IMG/VR virus record: IMGVR_UViG_3300046796_000573
Span: 1 to 59,566 of that record
DNA: 59,566 bases
Strand: one strand, 5' to 3'
Origin: a virus
The position numbers and the translations under genes were made by a program. Positions within the stretch are counted from its first letter, which is position 1. Every line of letters starts with the position of its first letter. The notes beneath the pieces are model-generated. The model ran no database searches. It had not been told where the DNA came from and worked only from the letters and a program-made list of their open reading frames with translations. This document shows, one piece after another, positions 1 through 8,628 of the stretch.

Positions 1-127
1 GCTGCTGCTGCGGCCAACTCGCTCCACGCGGCGCAGGCCACCGTCGGCGCTGCGGTGCTCACCTGGCTGAAGTCCGACCTGATCGCGGGTGGCCTCACCG
101 CGTTGGCCGCGTGTCCGCGTCAGCTCC
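1..127. repeat. Terminal direct repeat, left copy
   Basis: The first 127 bases are identical to the last 127 bases of the window (59440-59566). The reading frame of the gene at the right end continues into the gene at the left end without a break when the two copies are merged. This is the pattern left by an assembler when it closes a circular or circularly permuted molecule. A genuine short terminal redundancy cannot be excluded from sequence alone. Confidence 0.95.
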
Positions 128-561
128 AGGTCACCACCGCGGGTGCGACGCCTGCGGACGCGCCTGCCACCGGTGTGCTCACCGGCTGGACCGTCAACGG
201 CCTGCGCGTGCAGGAGACGCTGACCATTCCGCAGACCGCCACCACGGTGAACTCGACGTACTTCTACAGCGACTTCGAGTCGTTCATCACGACGGCTGCC
301 GACGGCGCGGGTGCCACGCTGGCGCTCGGCTTCACCGCGAAGCTGGGCCTGCGGCACAAGGCCAAGGGACGCGGTGCAGCGCTCGCCGTGTTCACGCCCA
401 TCAACGAGATGGTGGACGGCGCGCTCGCCGTGACCGCCGGCTCGATCACCGACCCGGCCACCGACAAGCCGAACGGCAGCTACTCCCCGAACAGCGCGCC
501 CAACGCGGCACGCGACTACCTGATGCTGTACGAGATCGACCCCACCGCGGGCGTCTTCTGA
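1..561 (+). CDS. Virion-region protein of unknown function, C-terminal part (5' end at 59329)
   Basis: This is the continuation of the gene that starts at 59329. Base 1 is a first codon position, and 186 codons follow before TGA at 559-561, giving a joined product of 223 residues. The protein is rich in Ala, Thr and Gly, with alternating hydrophobic and Thr/Ser residues as in beta-rich virion proteins. I do not recognise the family. It lies between the MuF-type gene and the capsid protease gene, so a minor head protein is the simplest guess. Starting instead at the internal codon at 55 would be an artefact of the cut. Confidence 0.85.
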   Translation, partial: AAAAANSLHAAQATVGAAVLTWLKSDLIAGGLTALAACPRQLQVTTAGATPADAPATGVLTGWTVNGLRVQETLTIPQTATTVNSTYFYSDFESFITTAADGAGATLALGFTAKLGLRHKAKGRGAALAVFTPINEMVDGALAVTAGSITDPATDKPNGSYSPNSAPNAARDYLMLYEIDPTAGVF

Positions 562-574
562 TCGACCCACCACC

Positions 575-2380
575 ATGCCCCGACCCCGCAAGAAGACGAT
601 CGGCCCCATCGTGCTAGAGGCGCAGCTGCCTCGCGGCACGACGCTGCTCGTGCTGATGCCGGTGCAGGTGGCAGGCGCCGAGCGCAAGCTGCTCGAGGCA
701 CCCGCGAACGACACCGACGCGCCGCGCCTGGTGTGGAATCAGGTGGCCAAGGGCGGCACGTACAAGGGCCACAGCAGCGGCGACTTCACGTTCGACAAGG
801 GCGCCTTCGACGAGATGGTCGCCAACTTCCGCGCGCACCCCAAGTACACGGCGGGCCCGGGCAAGTCGCGCGTCATCCCGGCCGACTTCCACCACGCCAG
901 CGAGGGCCCGGCCAAGAACGTCGCCGTGGCAGGCGCACCGGCCCAGGGCTGGATCTACGAGCTCGAGACGCGCACCGACGCATCCGGCGCGGCGACGCTG
1001 TGGGCTCAGTTCGAATGGCTCGAGCCGGCAGCGGGCTACATCCGCGATGGCAAGTACGACGGCCTGAGCGTGGCCGTGTGGCCCGACGCGGTGGACCCCG
1101 TCAGCGGTGCGCGCATCGGCTGGTACATGTCGAGCGTCGCCCTCACCAACGACCCCTTCATCCAGGGGATGGCCAAGGTGGCGGCCGAGCGCGCAGGCAT
1201 CAACGCCGACCGCGGCGCCAAGGTGGTGCGTTTGTACGGCGGCCCCGAGGACGTGGTCTGCGACCTGCGTTGGATCTTCGGCCTCACCGCGCTGGACGGC
1301 ATCGACGCCGTGATGGCCGCGGTGGAGCAGCTCAAGGGGTTCGTCGCGGACCCCAGCACGGTGCCCGCAGGCGTGGACATCGATCGATTGATGGAGCGCG
1401 TGCGTGGCGCGCTCCAGCTGCCGGTGCTCGCACCGGTGGAGCAAGTCTTCGCGCACCTGGCACTACTGCCGACGGTGCTCGAGCCCACGGAACAGCCGGG
1501 TGAGCCGGCAACCTACGAACACCCGGAACGAGGAACAGCCATGTCGGATCTCGCCACCAAGCTCGCCGAGCGACTCGGCGTGAATGCCCAGGTCATCGCG
1601 GCTTCGCGAGACAAGACCCCGAAGAGCGTCGCCGCACTCGAGTACGAGACGGAGCGCACGCTCGAGCACACCCTCCTCGCTGCGGAGGCCGACCGCACCA
1701 CGGTGGCCAAGCTCTGCGAGCTCACCGGCATCAAGAGCATCCCGCTCGCGCTCGAGGCGTTGACGAAGGCGTTCGAGGACGCCAAGGCGCTCGTCGAGCT
1801 CCGGCCGCAGATCGTCGAGCTGAAGGCGGCGCGCGAGAAGGCGGAAGCCGACGCCATCGAGAGCGACGTCGACGCGGTGATCAAGGTGCACAAGCTCAGC
1901 GCGGTGGTGCGCCCCTCGCTGCTCCGCGATCGCAAGGCCGACGCGCTCGCCTTCGCCAAGGACTACCCGATGCCGGCCAAGGGCTTCGAGCACGTCACCA
2001 CGCCGCTCGCGACGTCCCGCACGGGCACGCTGCGCGTGGTCGGTGGCAGCGTGCAGCTGGGCAACGGCGGCCAGCGCCCGGCGCACGGCAACGCACCGCT
2101 CCCGAAGACGCGCGTCGGCACCACGCCGGAGCGCGACGACCAGGGCGGCGAGCTCGAGCCCGGTACCAGCACGTTCGCCGAGACGCTCTCGCGCTACCCG
2201 GGCGCCAACGTGCTCGCGCAGGCGCAGGCGTACCTGGCCGACAAGGCGCCCAAGGCGTCGTTCCAGGACACGTTCGATCGCGCGGTGGAGCTCGTGCGTG
2301 AGAAGCGCGCCAGCGGCGAGCTGCCGGCGGCAGACCACGCCTCCTACGCGCGCGCAGCGCAGCAGGCCACGCAGGGCTGA
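575..2380 (+). CDS. Capsid maturation protease (Mu gpI-like) with C-terminal scaffold
   Basis: 601 residues. Residues 55-200 match the Mu-like protease I family: a GxFxFDKGAFDEMVANF block (about 69-85), a conserved His pair in DFHHAS (104-109), a YDGLSVAVWP block (161-170) and the closing ALTNDPFI (189-196). The family cleaves the internal scaffold and itself during head maturation. The rest is Ala/Glu/Lys-rich and helical, as expected of scaffold. It sits just upstream of the decoration and major capsid genes, as gene I does in Mu. An in-frame internal start at 1541 would give the scaffold alone. Catalytic residues are inferred by family resemblance only. Confidence 0.85.
   Translation: MPRPRKKTIGPIVLEAQLPRGTTLLVLMPVQVAGAERKLLEAPANDTDAPRLVWNQVAKGGTYKGHSSGDFTFDKGAFDEMVANFRAHPKYTAGPGKSRVIPADFHHASEGPAKNVAVAGAPAQGWIYELETRTDASGAATLWAQFEWLEPAAGYIRDGKYDGLSVAVWPDAVDPVSGARIGWYMSSVALTNDPFIQGMAKVAAERAGINADRGAKVVRLYGGPEDVVCDLRWIFGLTALDGIDAVMAAVEQLKGFVADPSTVPAGVDIDRLMERVRGALQLPVLAPVEQVFAHLALLPTVLEPTEQPGEPATYEHPERGTAMSDLATKLAERLGVNAQVIAASRDKTPKSVAALEYETERTLEHTLLAAEADRTTVAKLCELTGIKSIPLALEALTKAFEDAKALVELRPQIVELKAAREKAEADAIESDVDAVIKVHKLSAVVRPSLLRDRKADALAFAKDYPMPAKGFEHVTTPLATSRTGTLRVVGGSVQLGNGGQRPAHGNAPLPKTRVGTTPERDDQGGELEPGTSTFAETLSRYPGANVLAQAQAYLADKAPKASFQDTFDRAVELVREKRASGELPAADHASYARAAQQATQG
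1541..2380 (+). CDS. Nested scaffold protein (Mu gpZ-like), in-frame internal start
   Basis: An ATG at codon 323 of the protease gene is preceded by GAGGAA, 5 nt away. That is a strong ribosome binding site inside a coding region where few genes of this phage have one. The product would be 279 residues starting MSDLATKLAE, covering the helical scaffold part only. In Mu and many other phages the scaffold is made in exactly this way, from an internal start in the protease gene, giving excess scaffold over protease. Internal initiation is inferred, not proven. Confidence 0.7.
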   Translation: MSDLATKLAERLGVNAQVIAASRDKTPKSVAALEYETERTLEHTLLAAEADRTTVAKLCELTGIKSIPLALEALTKAFEDAKALVELRPQIVELKAAREKAEADAIESDVDAVIKVHKLSAVVRPSLLRDRKADALAFAKDYPMPAKGFEHVTTPLATSRTGTLRVVGGSVQLGNGGQRPAHGNAPLPKTRVGTTPERDDQGGELEPGTSTFAETLSRYPGANVLAQAQAYLADKAPKASFQDTFDRAVELVREKRASGELPAADHASYARAAQQATQG

Positions 2381-2425
2381 CGAGGCCCCCACCACCACGC
2401 CCGAACCCATAGGAGACCTCGCGCC

Positions 2426-2833
2426 ATGGCACTCACTCTTCGCCGCAGCTACGACGCCCACGACATCGTGAGCGTGTTCAACAACACCGGTGTCACCCTC
2501 GCCAAGGGCAAGGTCGTCAAGCAGACGACCACCCAAGACTTCGCCGTGCTCATCGCGGCGGGCACCGACTCGATCGAGGGCGTTGTCCTGGAGGACATCC
2601 CCGACCAGACGTGGGGCAGCGTGCAGATGCGCGGCCTCGCCAACGTCCTGTCCGACAACGTGGGCTTCACGGTCGGCGACGACCTGATGTCCAACGACGG
2701 CACCGCCACGGTGTGGGCCGGCGGTGGCGCGGGCAATAACAAGAACATGCTCGGCAAGGCCAAGAGCACCACGGCAGCGAACCAGCTCGGCGAAGTCGAG
2801 CTCGCAGGGCCGAACGTCATCAAGCAGCAGTAA
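2426..2833 (+). CDS. Capsid decoration protein, DUF2190-like
   Basis: 135 residues, beginning MALTLRRSYDAHD, with AGGAG about ten bases before the ATG. The pattern of a short basic start, then 'V ... G ... T ... GVVLEDI', and Gly-rich turns resembles the DUF2190 family of head decoration/stabilisation proteins, often found directly before the major capsid gene. It lies between the protease/scaffold gene and the major capsid gene. The family assignment rests on size, position and partial motif similarity. Confidence 0.6.
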   Translation: MALTLRRSYDAHDIVSVFNNTGVTLAKGKVVKQTTTQDFAVLIAAGTDSIEGVVLEDIPDQTWGSVQMRGLANVLSDNVGFTVGDDLMSNDGTATVWAGGGAGNNKNMLGKAKSTTAANQLGEVELAGPNVIKQQ

Positions 2834-2893
2834 CGGCCTGCGCCCACCACTCAGTCGCTCTCCCCAGCACCAAGCAACGAAAGGATCTTCATC

Positions 2894-3940
2894 GTGGAAA
2901 ACGTCACCTTCCAGCTCGCAGCGAACATGCCGGGCGTCGGCAGGGCAGGGGAGATGGTCACCCTCTCGCTCGAGCCGACGGACGTGCACGTTCCCGAGGA
3001 GCTCCCCAACTACCTCGCCGGGTACAAGCCGTTCGGCTTCCGCGCGGACGACGTGTCTCCGGTCATCCCGGTGGACAACGACTCCGACTACTACCGCACG
3101 CAGAACCACCTCGACACGTTCGAGGCGGTGCCCATGAAGGTGAGCACCGAGGGCCGCCACGCGCAGATCGACCTGCGCACCAGCACCACCAAGTATACGG
3201 TCGTGCGGCGCGCCATCGGCGTGTTCATCAACGCGATCACCGAGCAGCAGAGCAGCTACAACGTGCGCCAGGCTGCGATGAAGCTCATCCAGCGCAAGAT
3301 GTTCCTCGACCGCGAGATCGACGTCATGGCGCAGGCCAGCACCACGACGAACTTCGCCAGCGCCAACCGATTCCCGCTCGCAGCGGGCAGCGAGTGGAAC
3401 GGCGGCGCGGACAGCGACCCCATCAAGGACCTTCAGTTCGTGATGGACGCCAGCGCGCAGGAGGTGACGGAGTTCCACCTGAACCTCAAGCAGGCGTTCA
3501 CGCTGCTGCGCCACCCGGCCACCCGCGACCAGTTCCGCATGATGATCGGCGACGGCGCCGTCGATGCGGCGCTCAACGTCGTGGGCAAGACGGGCGGCAT
3601 GAACACCAAGCGGGACTTCACCATCCCGGGCATCGGCGACTTCCGCGTCCACGCGGCCAAGCGCACCAACGCCACCACGGGCGTGCTCGAGTACGTGTTT
3701 CCCACGGGCACGATCATCGGCGTCCACAACGAGCCGGGCGCGCCTGCCGACATGGACACCATCAACACGCTGCGGACCTTCCGCGTGCGCGGCGCAGCTG
3801 GTGTCGGCTACACCGTCCGCGAGTACCTCACGCCCGATCGCGGCGCAGAGGGCGGCACGATGCTCGTCGCCAGCCAGGCGGAGATCAGCGTGGTGACGGC
3901 GAACAACGCGGGCGGCATCATCAGCGGCGCGTTCGTCTGA
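2894..3940 (+). CDS. Major capsid protein
   Basis: 348 residues from a GTG start at 2894, with AAAGGA upstream. The order protease, decoration, this gene, then head-tail connectors is that of Mu-like head modules. The sequence has the features of HK97-fold capsid proteins: an early 'NxDSDYYRTQNHL' strand region, a long helix around residues 130-165 (QAAMKLIQRKMFLDREID) and a late beta-rich domain. No N-terminal propeptide is obvious. A hairpin follows the stop codon, as is common after highly expressed capsid genes. Function is assigned mainly by context. Confidence 0.8.
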   Translation: MENVTFQLAANMPGVGRAGEMVTLSLEPTDVHVPEELPNYLAGYKPFGFRADDVSPVIPVDNDSDYYRTQNHLDTFEAVPMKVSTEGRHAQIDLRTSTTKYTVVRRAIGVFINAITEQQSSYNVRQAAMKLIQRKMFLDREIDVMAQASTTTNFASANRFPLAAGSEWNGGADSDPIKDLQFVMDASAQEVTEFHLNLKQAFTLLRHPATRDQFRMMIGDGAVDAALNVVGKTGGMNTKRDFTIPGIGDFRVHAAKRTNATTGVLEYVFPTGTIIGVHNEPGAPADMDTINTLRTFRVRGAAGVGYTVREYLTPDRGAEGGTMLVASQAEISVVTANNAGGIISGAFV

Positions 3941-3963
3941 CCTGCTGACTGCGTGGTACCCTC

Positions 3964-3997
3964 CGAAGGGCCTGGGCAAGCGAGCCCGGGCCCTTCG
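3964..3997 (+). terminator. GC-rich hairpin after the capsid gene
   Basis: A 14-bp stem (3964-3977 with 3984-3997, one G-T pair) encloses a 6-base loop. It is followed by CGTTTGG rather than a full T-run. It could be a partial terminator lowering expression after the capsid gene. A TACCCT box at 3957-3962 lies directly before it, so it might alternatively form the 5' end of a transcript for the next gene. Confidence 0.55.
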
Positions 3998-4011
3998 CGT
4001 TTGGAGAGACC

Positions 4012-4356
4012 ATGCCCCCGATCACCGACACCGCCAGCGAGTCCACCGACACCGACCAGCCCGTCGCAGCGCCGCCCGTCGCCAACGCCGGCAGGCAACG
4101 CCGACAGCGCGGCTGGTGGGCCCAGGCCAACCTGCGCTACCGCCCGGACACCGACACCACGCCCATGGACGTCGCTTCGAAGAACGTCCGCACGGCCATC
4201 CCACACGAGCGCGTGCTCGACCTGCGCGCGGACGACGCGGAGAAGCTCCTGGCCCAGGGCCTCATCGTCGAGGCGTGGGCCGACGAGCGCCGCGACCCGC
4301 GCCAGCCCGTGCGCGCCAAGGCCTACGGCACGCCTGCGCAAGAGCCGCAGCGATGA
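4012..4356 (+). CDS. Head-proximal protein of unknown function (Mu gp35 position)
   Basis: 114 residues with a GGAGAGACC leader before ATG. The first 35 residues are Thr/Asp/Pro/Ala-rich and look disordered. The middle carries a basic QRRQRGWW stretch, and 'DLRADDAEKLLAQGLIVEA' (about 71-89) suggests a short helical domain. It overlaps the next gene by four bases (ATGA). It occupies the place of Mu gp35, just after the capsid gene, but no family was recognised. Confidence 0.7.
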   Translation: MPPITDTASESTDTDQPVAAPPVANAGRQRRQRGWWAQANLRYRPDTDTTPMDVASKNVRTAIPHERVLDLRADDAEKLLAQGLIVEAWADERRDPRQPVRAKAYGTPAQEPQR

Positions 4357-4850
4357 GCGTCACGCCGCTGATCGCGCAGGCCGACCTGGAGGGCCGCTTC
4401 ACGCCTGCGCGGATCGTCCAGTGCGCGGACGACACGAACAGCGGCGACCCCGCCAACGGCCAGGTGCAGGCCAACGTCACGCGCGCCTGCGCCGAGGCCA
4501 GCGGCATCGCCTACGCGATCCTGGGCCAGGGCTGGAGCAACGAGGAGATCCTGCTGCTGTTCACCAACGGCGACGAGGCGCTGAAGGGCGCCACCTGCGA
4601 CATCGCGATGGACATCCTGGGCAAGCGCCGCCAGGAGTTCCTGAACGACGACGGGAAGACGCTGTGGTGGCAGGCGCGCAAGGATGGCGAGGCCACGCTG
4701 AAGCTGTACGCCACGCGGCAGCGCAAGCCCACGGCGGTGCCCGTTCCGGTGGCGGTCAACCACACCATCGGCACGAACACCAACCGCACCCGGCGCGAGC
4801 TCGTCTTCCAGGCGGACGAGGACTACAAGCGGGGCAAGGGCGGGTTCTGA
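4353..4850 (+). CDS. Head-tail connector, DUF1320 (Mu gp36-like)
   Basis: 165 residues, translationally coupled to the gene before it through ATGA. The N-terminus 'ADLEGRFT', the 'ACAEASGIAYAIL' helix and 'ATCDIAMDILGKRR' are typical of DUF1320 proteins, which sit between major capsid and tail genes and are thought to form the head-tail adaptor ring. Length fits the family (about 140-170). Confidence 0.75.
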   Translation: MSVTPLIAQADLEGRFTPARIVQCADDTNSGDPANGQVQANVTRACAEASGIAYAILGQGWSNEEILLLFTNGDEALKGATCDIAMDILGKRRQEFLNDDGKTLWWQARKDGEATLKLYATRQRKPTAVPVPVAVNHTIGTNTNRTRRELVFQADEDYKRGKGGF

Positions 4851-4851
4851 C

Positions 4852-5280
4852 GTGACGCAGGTGCAGGCCGACACGAGCGATGTAGTGCGTGCGGTGCGCG
4901 CGCTCGGCGTCGACCTGCACCCGTTCTTCGCCTCGTTGGGGGAGGACTTGGCCGCCGAGGTGCACGACAACTTCAAGACCAGCGGCCACGGGTCATTCGC
5001 GGCGCTGGCGCCCAGCACGCTGAAGCGCAAGGCCAAGGCGGGCAAGAGCGCCGTCCCCCTGATCTGGAACGCCATCTGGATGAACAGCCCCACGATCATC
5101 ACGGACGAGTTCAGCGCCGAGGTGACCACCAACGTCAACTACGCCGTGTTCCACGTGAGCAAGGCACCGCGCAAGAAGATCCCCCTGCGCGACGTCTACC
5201 AGATGACCGCCGACTTCATGAACGACGTGGCCGAGCGGCTCGCGCGGTTCATCGCCACCGGCGGGAAAGAGGGCCAGTGA
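4852..5280 (+). CDS. Phage virion morphogenesis protein (tail completion, Phage_tail_S type)
   Basis: 142 residues from a GTG start one base after the previous stop. The block 'HDNFKTSGHGSFAALAPSTL' (about 40-59) is the hallmark of virion morphogenesis proteins (P2 gpS / Mu gpG type), in which a Gly-rich loop is followed by 'W/F..LspsT'. These proteins complete the head-tail joint. It ends in a GTGA overlap with the next gene. Confidence 0.75.
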   Translation: MTQVQADTSDVVRAVRALGVDLHPFFASLGEDLAAEVHDNFKTSGHGSFAALAPSTLKRKAKAGKSAVPLIWNAIWMNSPTIITDEFSAEVTTNVNYAVFHVSKAPRKKIPLRDVYQMTADFMNDVAERLARFIATGGKEGQ

Positions 5281-6224
5281 GCATCCAGTCGTGGACCAGC
5301 ACCTTGGATCGCGCGCTCGCGATCCTGTCGCTCATGCGCCCGCTGATGGGCACCGCCAGCAACGGCTTCGCTCGAGCGCTGTGCACCGTGGGCCAGGCCA
5401 CGCCGGTGGTGGTGCCCAAGAACAGCATCCTGTTCCCCATCCGCAGCGGCGTGGGTGGCGTGCAGGGCATCGACATCACCTGCCCGTTCCGCACCACCGC
5501 AGCGGCCACCGTGGCGATCGGTGCCACGCCCACCGACATCCCCGTGCGCTCCATGCTGGGCGGCGCGCAGCAGAACATCCCCGACACGGCGGCCTTCGCG
5601 TGGTTCCCCGCGCCGATCGGGCTCGCGCCCATGGCGGCCGCGCTGACGGTGGCAGGCGGCGTCACCGAGACGGACAAGCGCGCGCTGAAGTGCGCCGCCT
5701 TCTACGAGATGCCCAACGAGGACGAGCTGCCCGACGAGATCACTCGGGCGATGCTGGGCCAGGCGCCCGGCGTGATGCTCAGCTGGGCGGGCAGCATGGG
5801 CAGCAAGAAGATCAGCGGGAGCAGCTGCTGGCAGCAGACGGAGCTCTGGGAGATGCTCGTGTACGTCTCGCGCGACGAGGGCCGCATGTGGCGCAGCTAC
5901 ACCGGGCTGTCGCTGCTCGACCTGGTCGAGAGCCTGATCGGCGACCGCGCCAGCGCGCCGTTCAACGAGATGAAGTTCACCAGCCTGGGCGCCACCATCA
6001 CCGGGCGGAAGCCGCTGCGCCTCGCCGGCCAGTTCTATGCGTACAAGCTGGCCTTCACCACGGTGAGCGATTGGGAGGGCGTGTACACGCAGCCCGGGCA
6101 GAGCGAGGCGACGATCTCCACGTGGGCCTGGACCAAGCTCAACTTCATCACGCCGGAGGACGAGCGCGGCACGCACCCGACGAACATTGCGATCGTGAAG
6201 GACGCTTCCTACCCTCAGCCTTGA
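5277..6224 (+). CDS. Probable tail terminator/completion protein
   Basis: 315 residues starting at GTG in a GTGA overlap. It lies between the tail completion gene and the sheath gene, the position of Mu gpJ/gpK, which cap the tail tube. A run from about 40 to 110 with many Ile/Val/Thr residues suggests beta structure. The protein is longer than usual tail terminators, and no decisive motif was seen, so the name rests on gene order. Confidence 0.5.
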   Translation: MSIQSWTSTLDRALAILSLMRPLMGTASNGFARALCTVGQATPVVVPKNSILFPIRSGVGGVQGIDITCPFRTTAAATVAIGATPTDIPVRSMLGGAQQNIPDTAAFAWFPAPIGLAPMAAALTVAGGVTETDKRALKCAAFYEMPNEDELPDEITRAMLGQAPGVMLSWAGSMGSKKISGSSCWQQTELWEMLVYVSRDEGRMWRSYTGLSLLDLVESLIGDRASAPFNEMKFTSLGATITGRKPLRLAGQFYAYKLAFTTVSDWEGVYTQPGQSEATISTWAWTKLNFITPEDERGTHPTNIAIVKDASYPQP

Positions 6225-6652
6225 TGGCAGCCGCTGCGTCGCCCTTCGCGTTCTTCGTGTCCTCCGTGGAGGGCCACGTGGTGCCCCGCTACGGATCGCG
6301 CACCCCGAGCAACATCGGCGTCACCCGCACGGCCGACGGCTGGGCGTGGGACACCGCCAGCATCGAGGGCATCACCCACGTGGAGGCGCAGCTCTACCGG
6401 CGCGAGTACGCGCGGGCCTTCGAGAACAAGTCGCTGAAGCTCCGCACGGCCGACGAGTTCGCCTCGCTGCTGCGCGCAGAGGAGCAGGCCGCCAAGAAGC
6501 GCGCGGACGACCAGGCTGCCGCCAAGGCCAAGGCCGAGGTGGAAGCGAACACGCAGCCCGCACCCGAGCTCGAGCCGTCCGGCGCAGCTGCGGGCGACAC
6601 CGAGCCAGCAGCAGACCACGCCGGTGACTTGCCGGCAGGAGACACGCCGTGA
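6224..6652 (+). CDS. Unknown protein upstream of the sheath gene
   Basis: 142 residues, sharing one base with the previous stop (TGATG) and coupled to the sheath gene through GTGA. The first 70 residues look folded. Residues 82-105 are an Ala/Lys-rich helix, and the last 35 residues are acidic and Pro/Ala-rich. It holds the place of the small Mu gp38-type protein before the sheath, but similarity to that family was not clear. Confidence 0.65.
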   Translation: MAAAASPFAFFVSSVEGHVVPRYGSRTPSNIGVTRTADGWAWDTASIEGITHVEAQLYRREYARAFENKSLKLRTADEFASLLRAEEQAAKKRADDQAAAKAKAEVEANTQPAPELEPSGAAAGDTEPAADHAGDLPAGDTP

Positions 6653-8187
6653 GCCTCGACCTCGCAGTCAGCCCGTCCACGCGCACGCCTGCCGTGTACC
6701 TGAAGGTCAACCTGCTGGCCGGGCAGAACAGCCCGGGGACAGGTCAGCTCAAGGTGCTGGTGCTCGCGCCCAAGGGCGCAGGCGGCACCATCACCGACAA
6801 CACCGAGCTACTCGAGGCGGTGGGCAGCACCGACACGGTGGCCACCAAGTTCTTCAAGGGGTCGATGGCCCACCTGGTGGCGAAGATCCTGTTCACCGAG
6901 GTGGGCGCCGATCTCAACCTCGACATGATGAGCCCCGCGCCGGTGGGTGGCGCAGTGGCCGCCACGCTGGACATCACGTTCGCGGGCACCGTCACCATCG
7001 CGTACACGCTGAACATGTTCATCGCTGGCCGCCTGGTGCAGGCCAGCTGGAACCCCGGCGTGCTGGCCAGCGCGTTCGCCACCGCGGTGCGCGACGCCAT
7101 CAACCTGCTGACCAACGACCTGCCCATCACGGCGAGCGTCGTCGGCGCAGTGCTCACGCTCACCGCCAAGAGCGGCGGCACCTGGGGCAACGACATCGTC
7201 GTCTACGCCACGCTGTCCGGCGGCGCAGGCGGCACCATCAACGGCGGGGCCAGCATCAACACCAAGGTGGGCACCACCATCGCCGGCACCACCACCGCCG
7301 ACGTGGCCACCTGCCTCGCTGCCGTGTCGACGCGCGAGTACGCGTACATCCTGGCGTGCGATGGGAACACCGTCGTCGCGACCAGCGGCGCCACCACGGC
7401 GTACGGCAAGATCGACGCGCACATCCTCCAGTACAGCACCGGCGCGCACGCCAAGCTCCAGCAGCAGATCCTGGGCTACACGGGCATCCCGGCCACGGCG
7501 AACACCGCAGCGGGCTACCGCAACGTGGGCACGTCCCAGCTGATGTACTACCAGGCGGCGCAGTCGCTTCCCTGCGAGGTGGCGGCCGCCGAGCTGGGCC
7601 AGCGCCTGCGCGAGCGCCTGCTCGACCCGGCGGCCAACCGCATCGGCCTCCAGTACCGCGCCACGCTCTACGGCCCGGTGGACACCGTCAACGACAAGCT
7701 GACCGACGTCGAGCTCGAGAGCGCGCTCAACAACGGCGTCAGCCCGGTGGACTTCCTCGGCAACGGGAGCGCGTTCGGCGTGATGCCGATCACCACCTAC
7801 GCCTTCGACGCGCAGAGCAACCCTGATGCGCGCCTGCTCGACACCAGCCGCATCGACGGCAGCTACTTCTGCGCGCGCGACCTGGCCACCTTCCTGGCGC
7901 AGGAGTACCCGCAGAAGAAGATCATCGACGACCTCATTGCGGGGCAGGAGCTGCCGCGCGGGTGCGTCCAGATCCAGACCATCCGCACCAGCGCCTACGC
8001 GCGTGCCCGCTTCTGGGTTTCCATCGGCGTGGTGCAGAGCGTGGCGCTCGAGGCCGCGATCGCCAACGGCACCTTCGTTGTCCAGCGCGACACGCAAGAC
8101 TCGTCGCAGGTGGACATGGTCGTCCCGCTGAAGATCGTTCCCCCGCTGCGCAAGTTCAGCGCGGTGGTCAACCACACCGGGCCCTGA
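6649..8187 (+). CDS. Contractile tail sheath protein (Mu gpL-like)
   Basis: 512 residues from GTG. The N-terminus 'TRTPAVYLKVNLL' is followed by a domain with 'KVLVLAPKGAGGT', and the C-terminal half contains 'NPDARLLDTSRIDGSYF' and 'ALEAAIANGTF', all typical of Mu-family sheath proteins. It shows the phage has a contractile tail. The next gene has the size of the tail tube protein, which completes the sheath-tube pair. A repeated TTADVATCLAA-type linker around residues 205-220 lies in a Gly/Thr-rich insertion domain. Confidence 0.85.
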   Translation: MSLDLAVSPSTRTPAVYLKVNLLAGQNSPGTGQLKVLVLAPKGAGGTITDNTELLEAVGSTDTVATKFFKGSMAHLVAKILFTEVGADLNLDMMSPAPVGGAVAATLDITFAGTVTIAYTLNMFIAGRLVQASWNPGVLASAFATAVRDAINLLTNDLPITASVVGAVLTLTAKSGGTWGNDIVVYATLSGGAGGTINGGASINTKVGTTIAGTTTADVATCLAAVSTREYAYILACDGNTVVATSGATTAYGKIDAHILQYSTGAHAKLQQQILGYTGIPATANTAAGYRNVGTSQLMYYQAAQSLPCEVAAAELGQRLRERLLDPAANRIGLQYRATLYGPVDTVNDKLTDVELESALNNGVSPVDFLGNGSAFGVMPITTYAFDAQSNPDARLLDTSRIDGSYFCARDLATFLAQEYPQKKIIDDLIAGQELPRGCVQIQTIRTSAYARARFWVSIGVVQSVALEAAIANGTFVVQRDTQDSSQVDMVVPLKIVPPLRKFSAVVNHTGP

Positions 8188-8200
8188 AAGGTAGTTCGCG

Positions 8201-8593
8201 ATGCCGCTCCCCGACGAGGACATGCTCACTCACTCCCGCGGCCAGGTGGTGATCGCGGGCTCGCGCGTGATCCAGTGCGTGATGGCGCGCTGCTCGATCA
8301 AGAAGGGCGCGAAGGTCAAGCACACGCTCAACCGCCAGGGCAACGCGATCGTGTACGGCAACGCCGAGGTGAGCGGCACCATCGAGCTGGACCTCACGGA
8401 CGAGGGCCCGGAGCGCGACTGGATCGGCGAGCTGCTCTCGCAGAAGAAGTACAACACCCACTACGAGATCCCGCTCTACAACATCCACTTCCAGATCGGG
8501 CTCGACACGGCCGACGTCGAGATGCCGCTCGACGACGCCATCAAGCTGACGCTCAACTTCGTGGGCGCGATCCGCGGCGGTCCGACCGCGTAA
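8201..8593 (+). CDS. Tail tube protein (Mu gpM-like)
   Basis: 130 residues with AAAGG upstream of ATG. It follows the sheath gene directly and has tube-like features: a 'VMARCSIKKGAKVKHTLNRQGN' strand-loop region, 'YGNAEVSGTIELDLTDE' and short beta segments to the end. The tube polymerises inside the sheath and conducts the DNA. Length matches Mu gpM (about 118). Confidence 0.75.
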   Translation: MPLPDEDMLTHSRGQVVIAGSRVIQCVMARCSIKKGAKVKHTLNRQGNAIVYGNAEVSGTIELDLTDEGPERDWIGELLSQKKYNTHYEIPLYNIHFQIGLDTADVEMPLDDAIKLTLNFVGAIRGGPTA

Positions 8594-8615
8594 CCACCAC
8601 GGCGCGCGTTTGAGC

Positions 8616-8621
8616 TACGCT
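8616..8621 (+). promoter_or_regulatory. Start-proximal -10-like box (TACGCT)
   Basis: TACGCT lies 7 nt before the ATG of the tail chaperone gene. A transcript from it would begin at or next to the start codon. Confidence 0.5.
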
Positions 8622-8628
8622 CCGCCGC

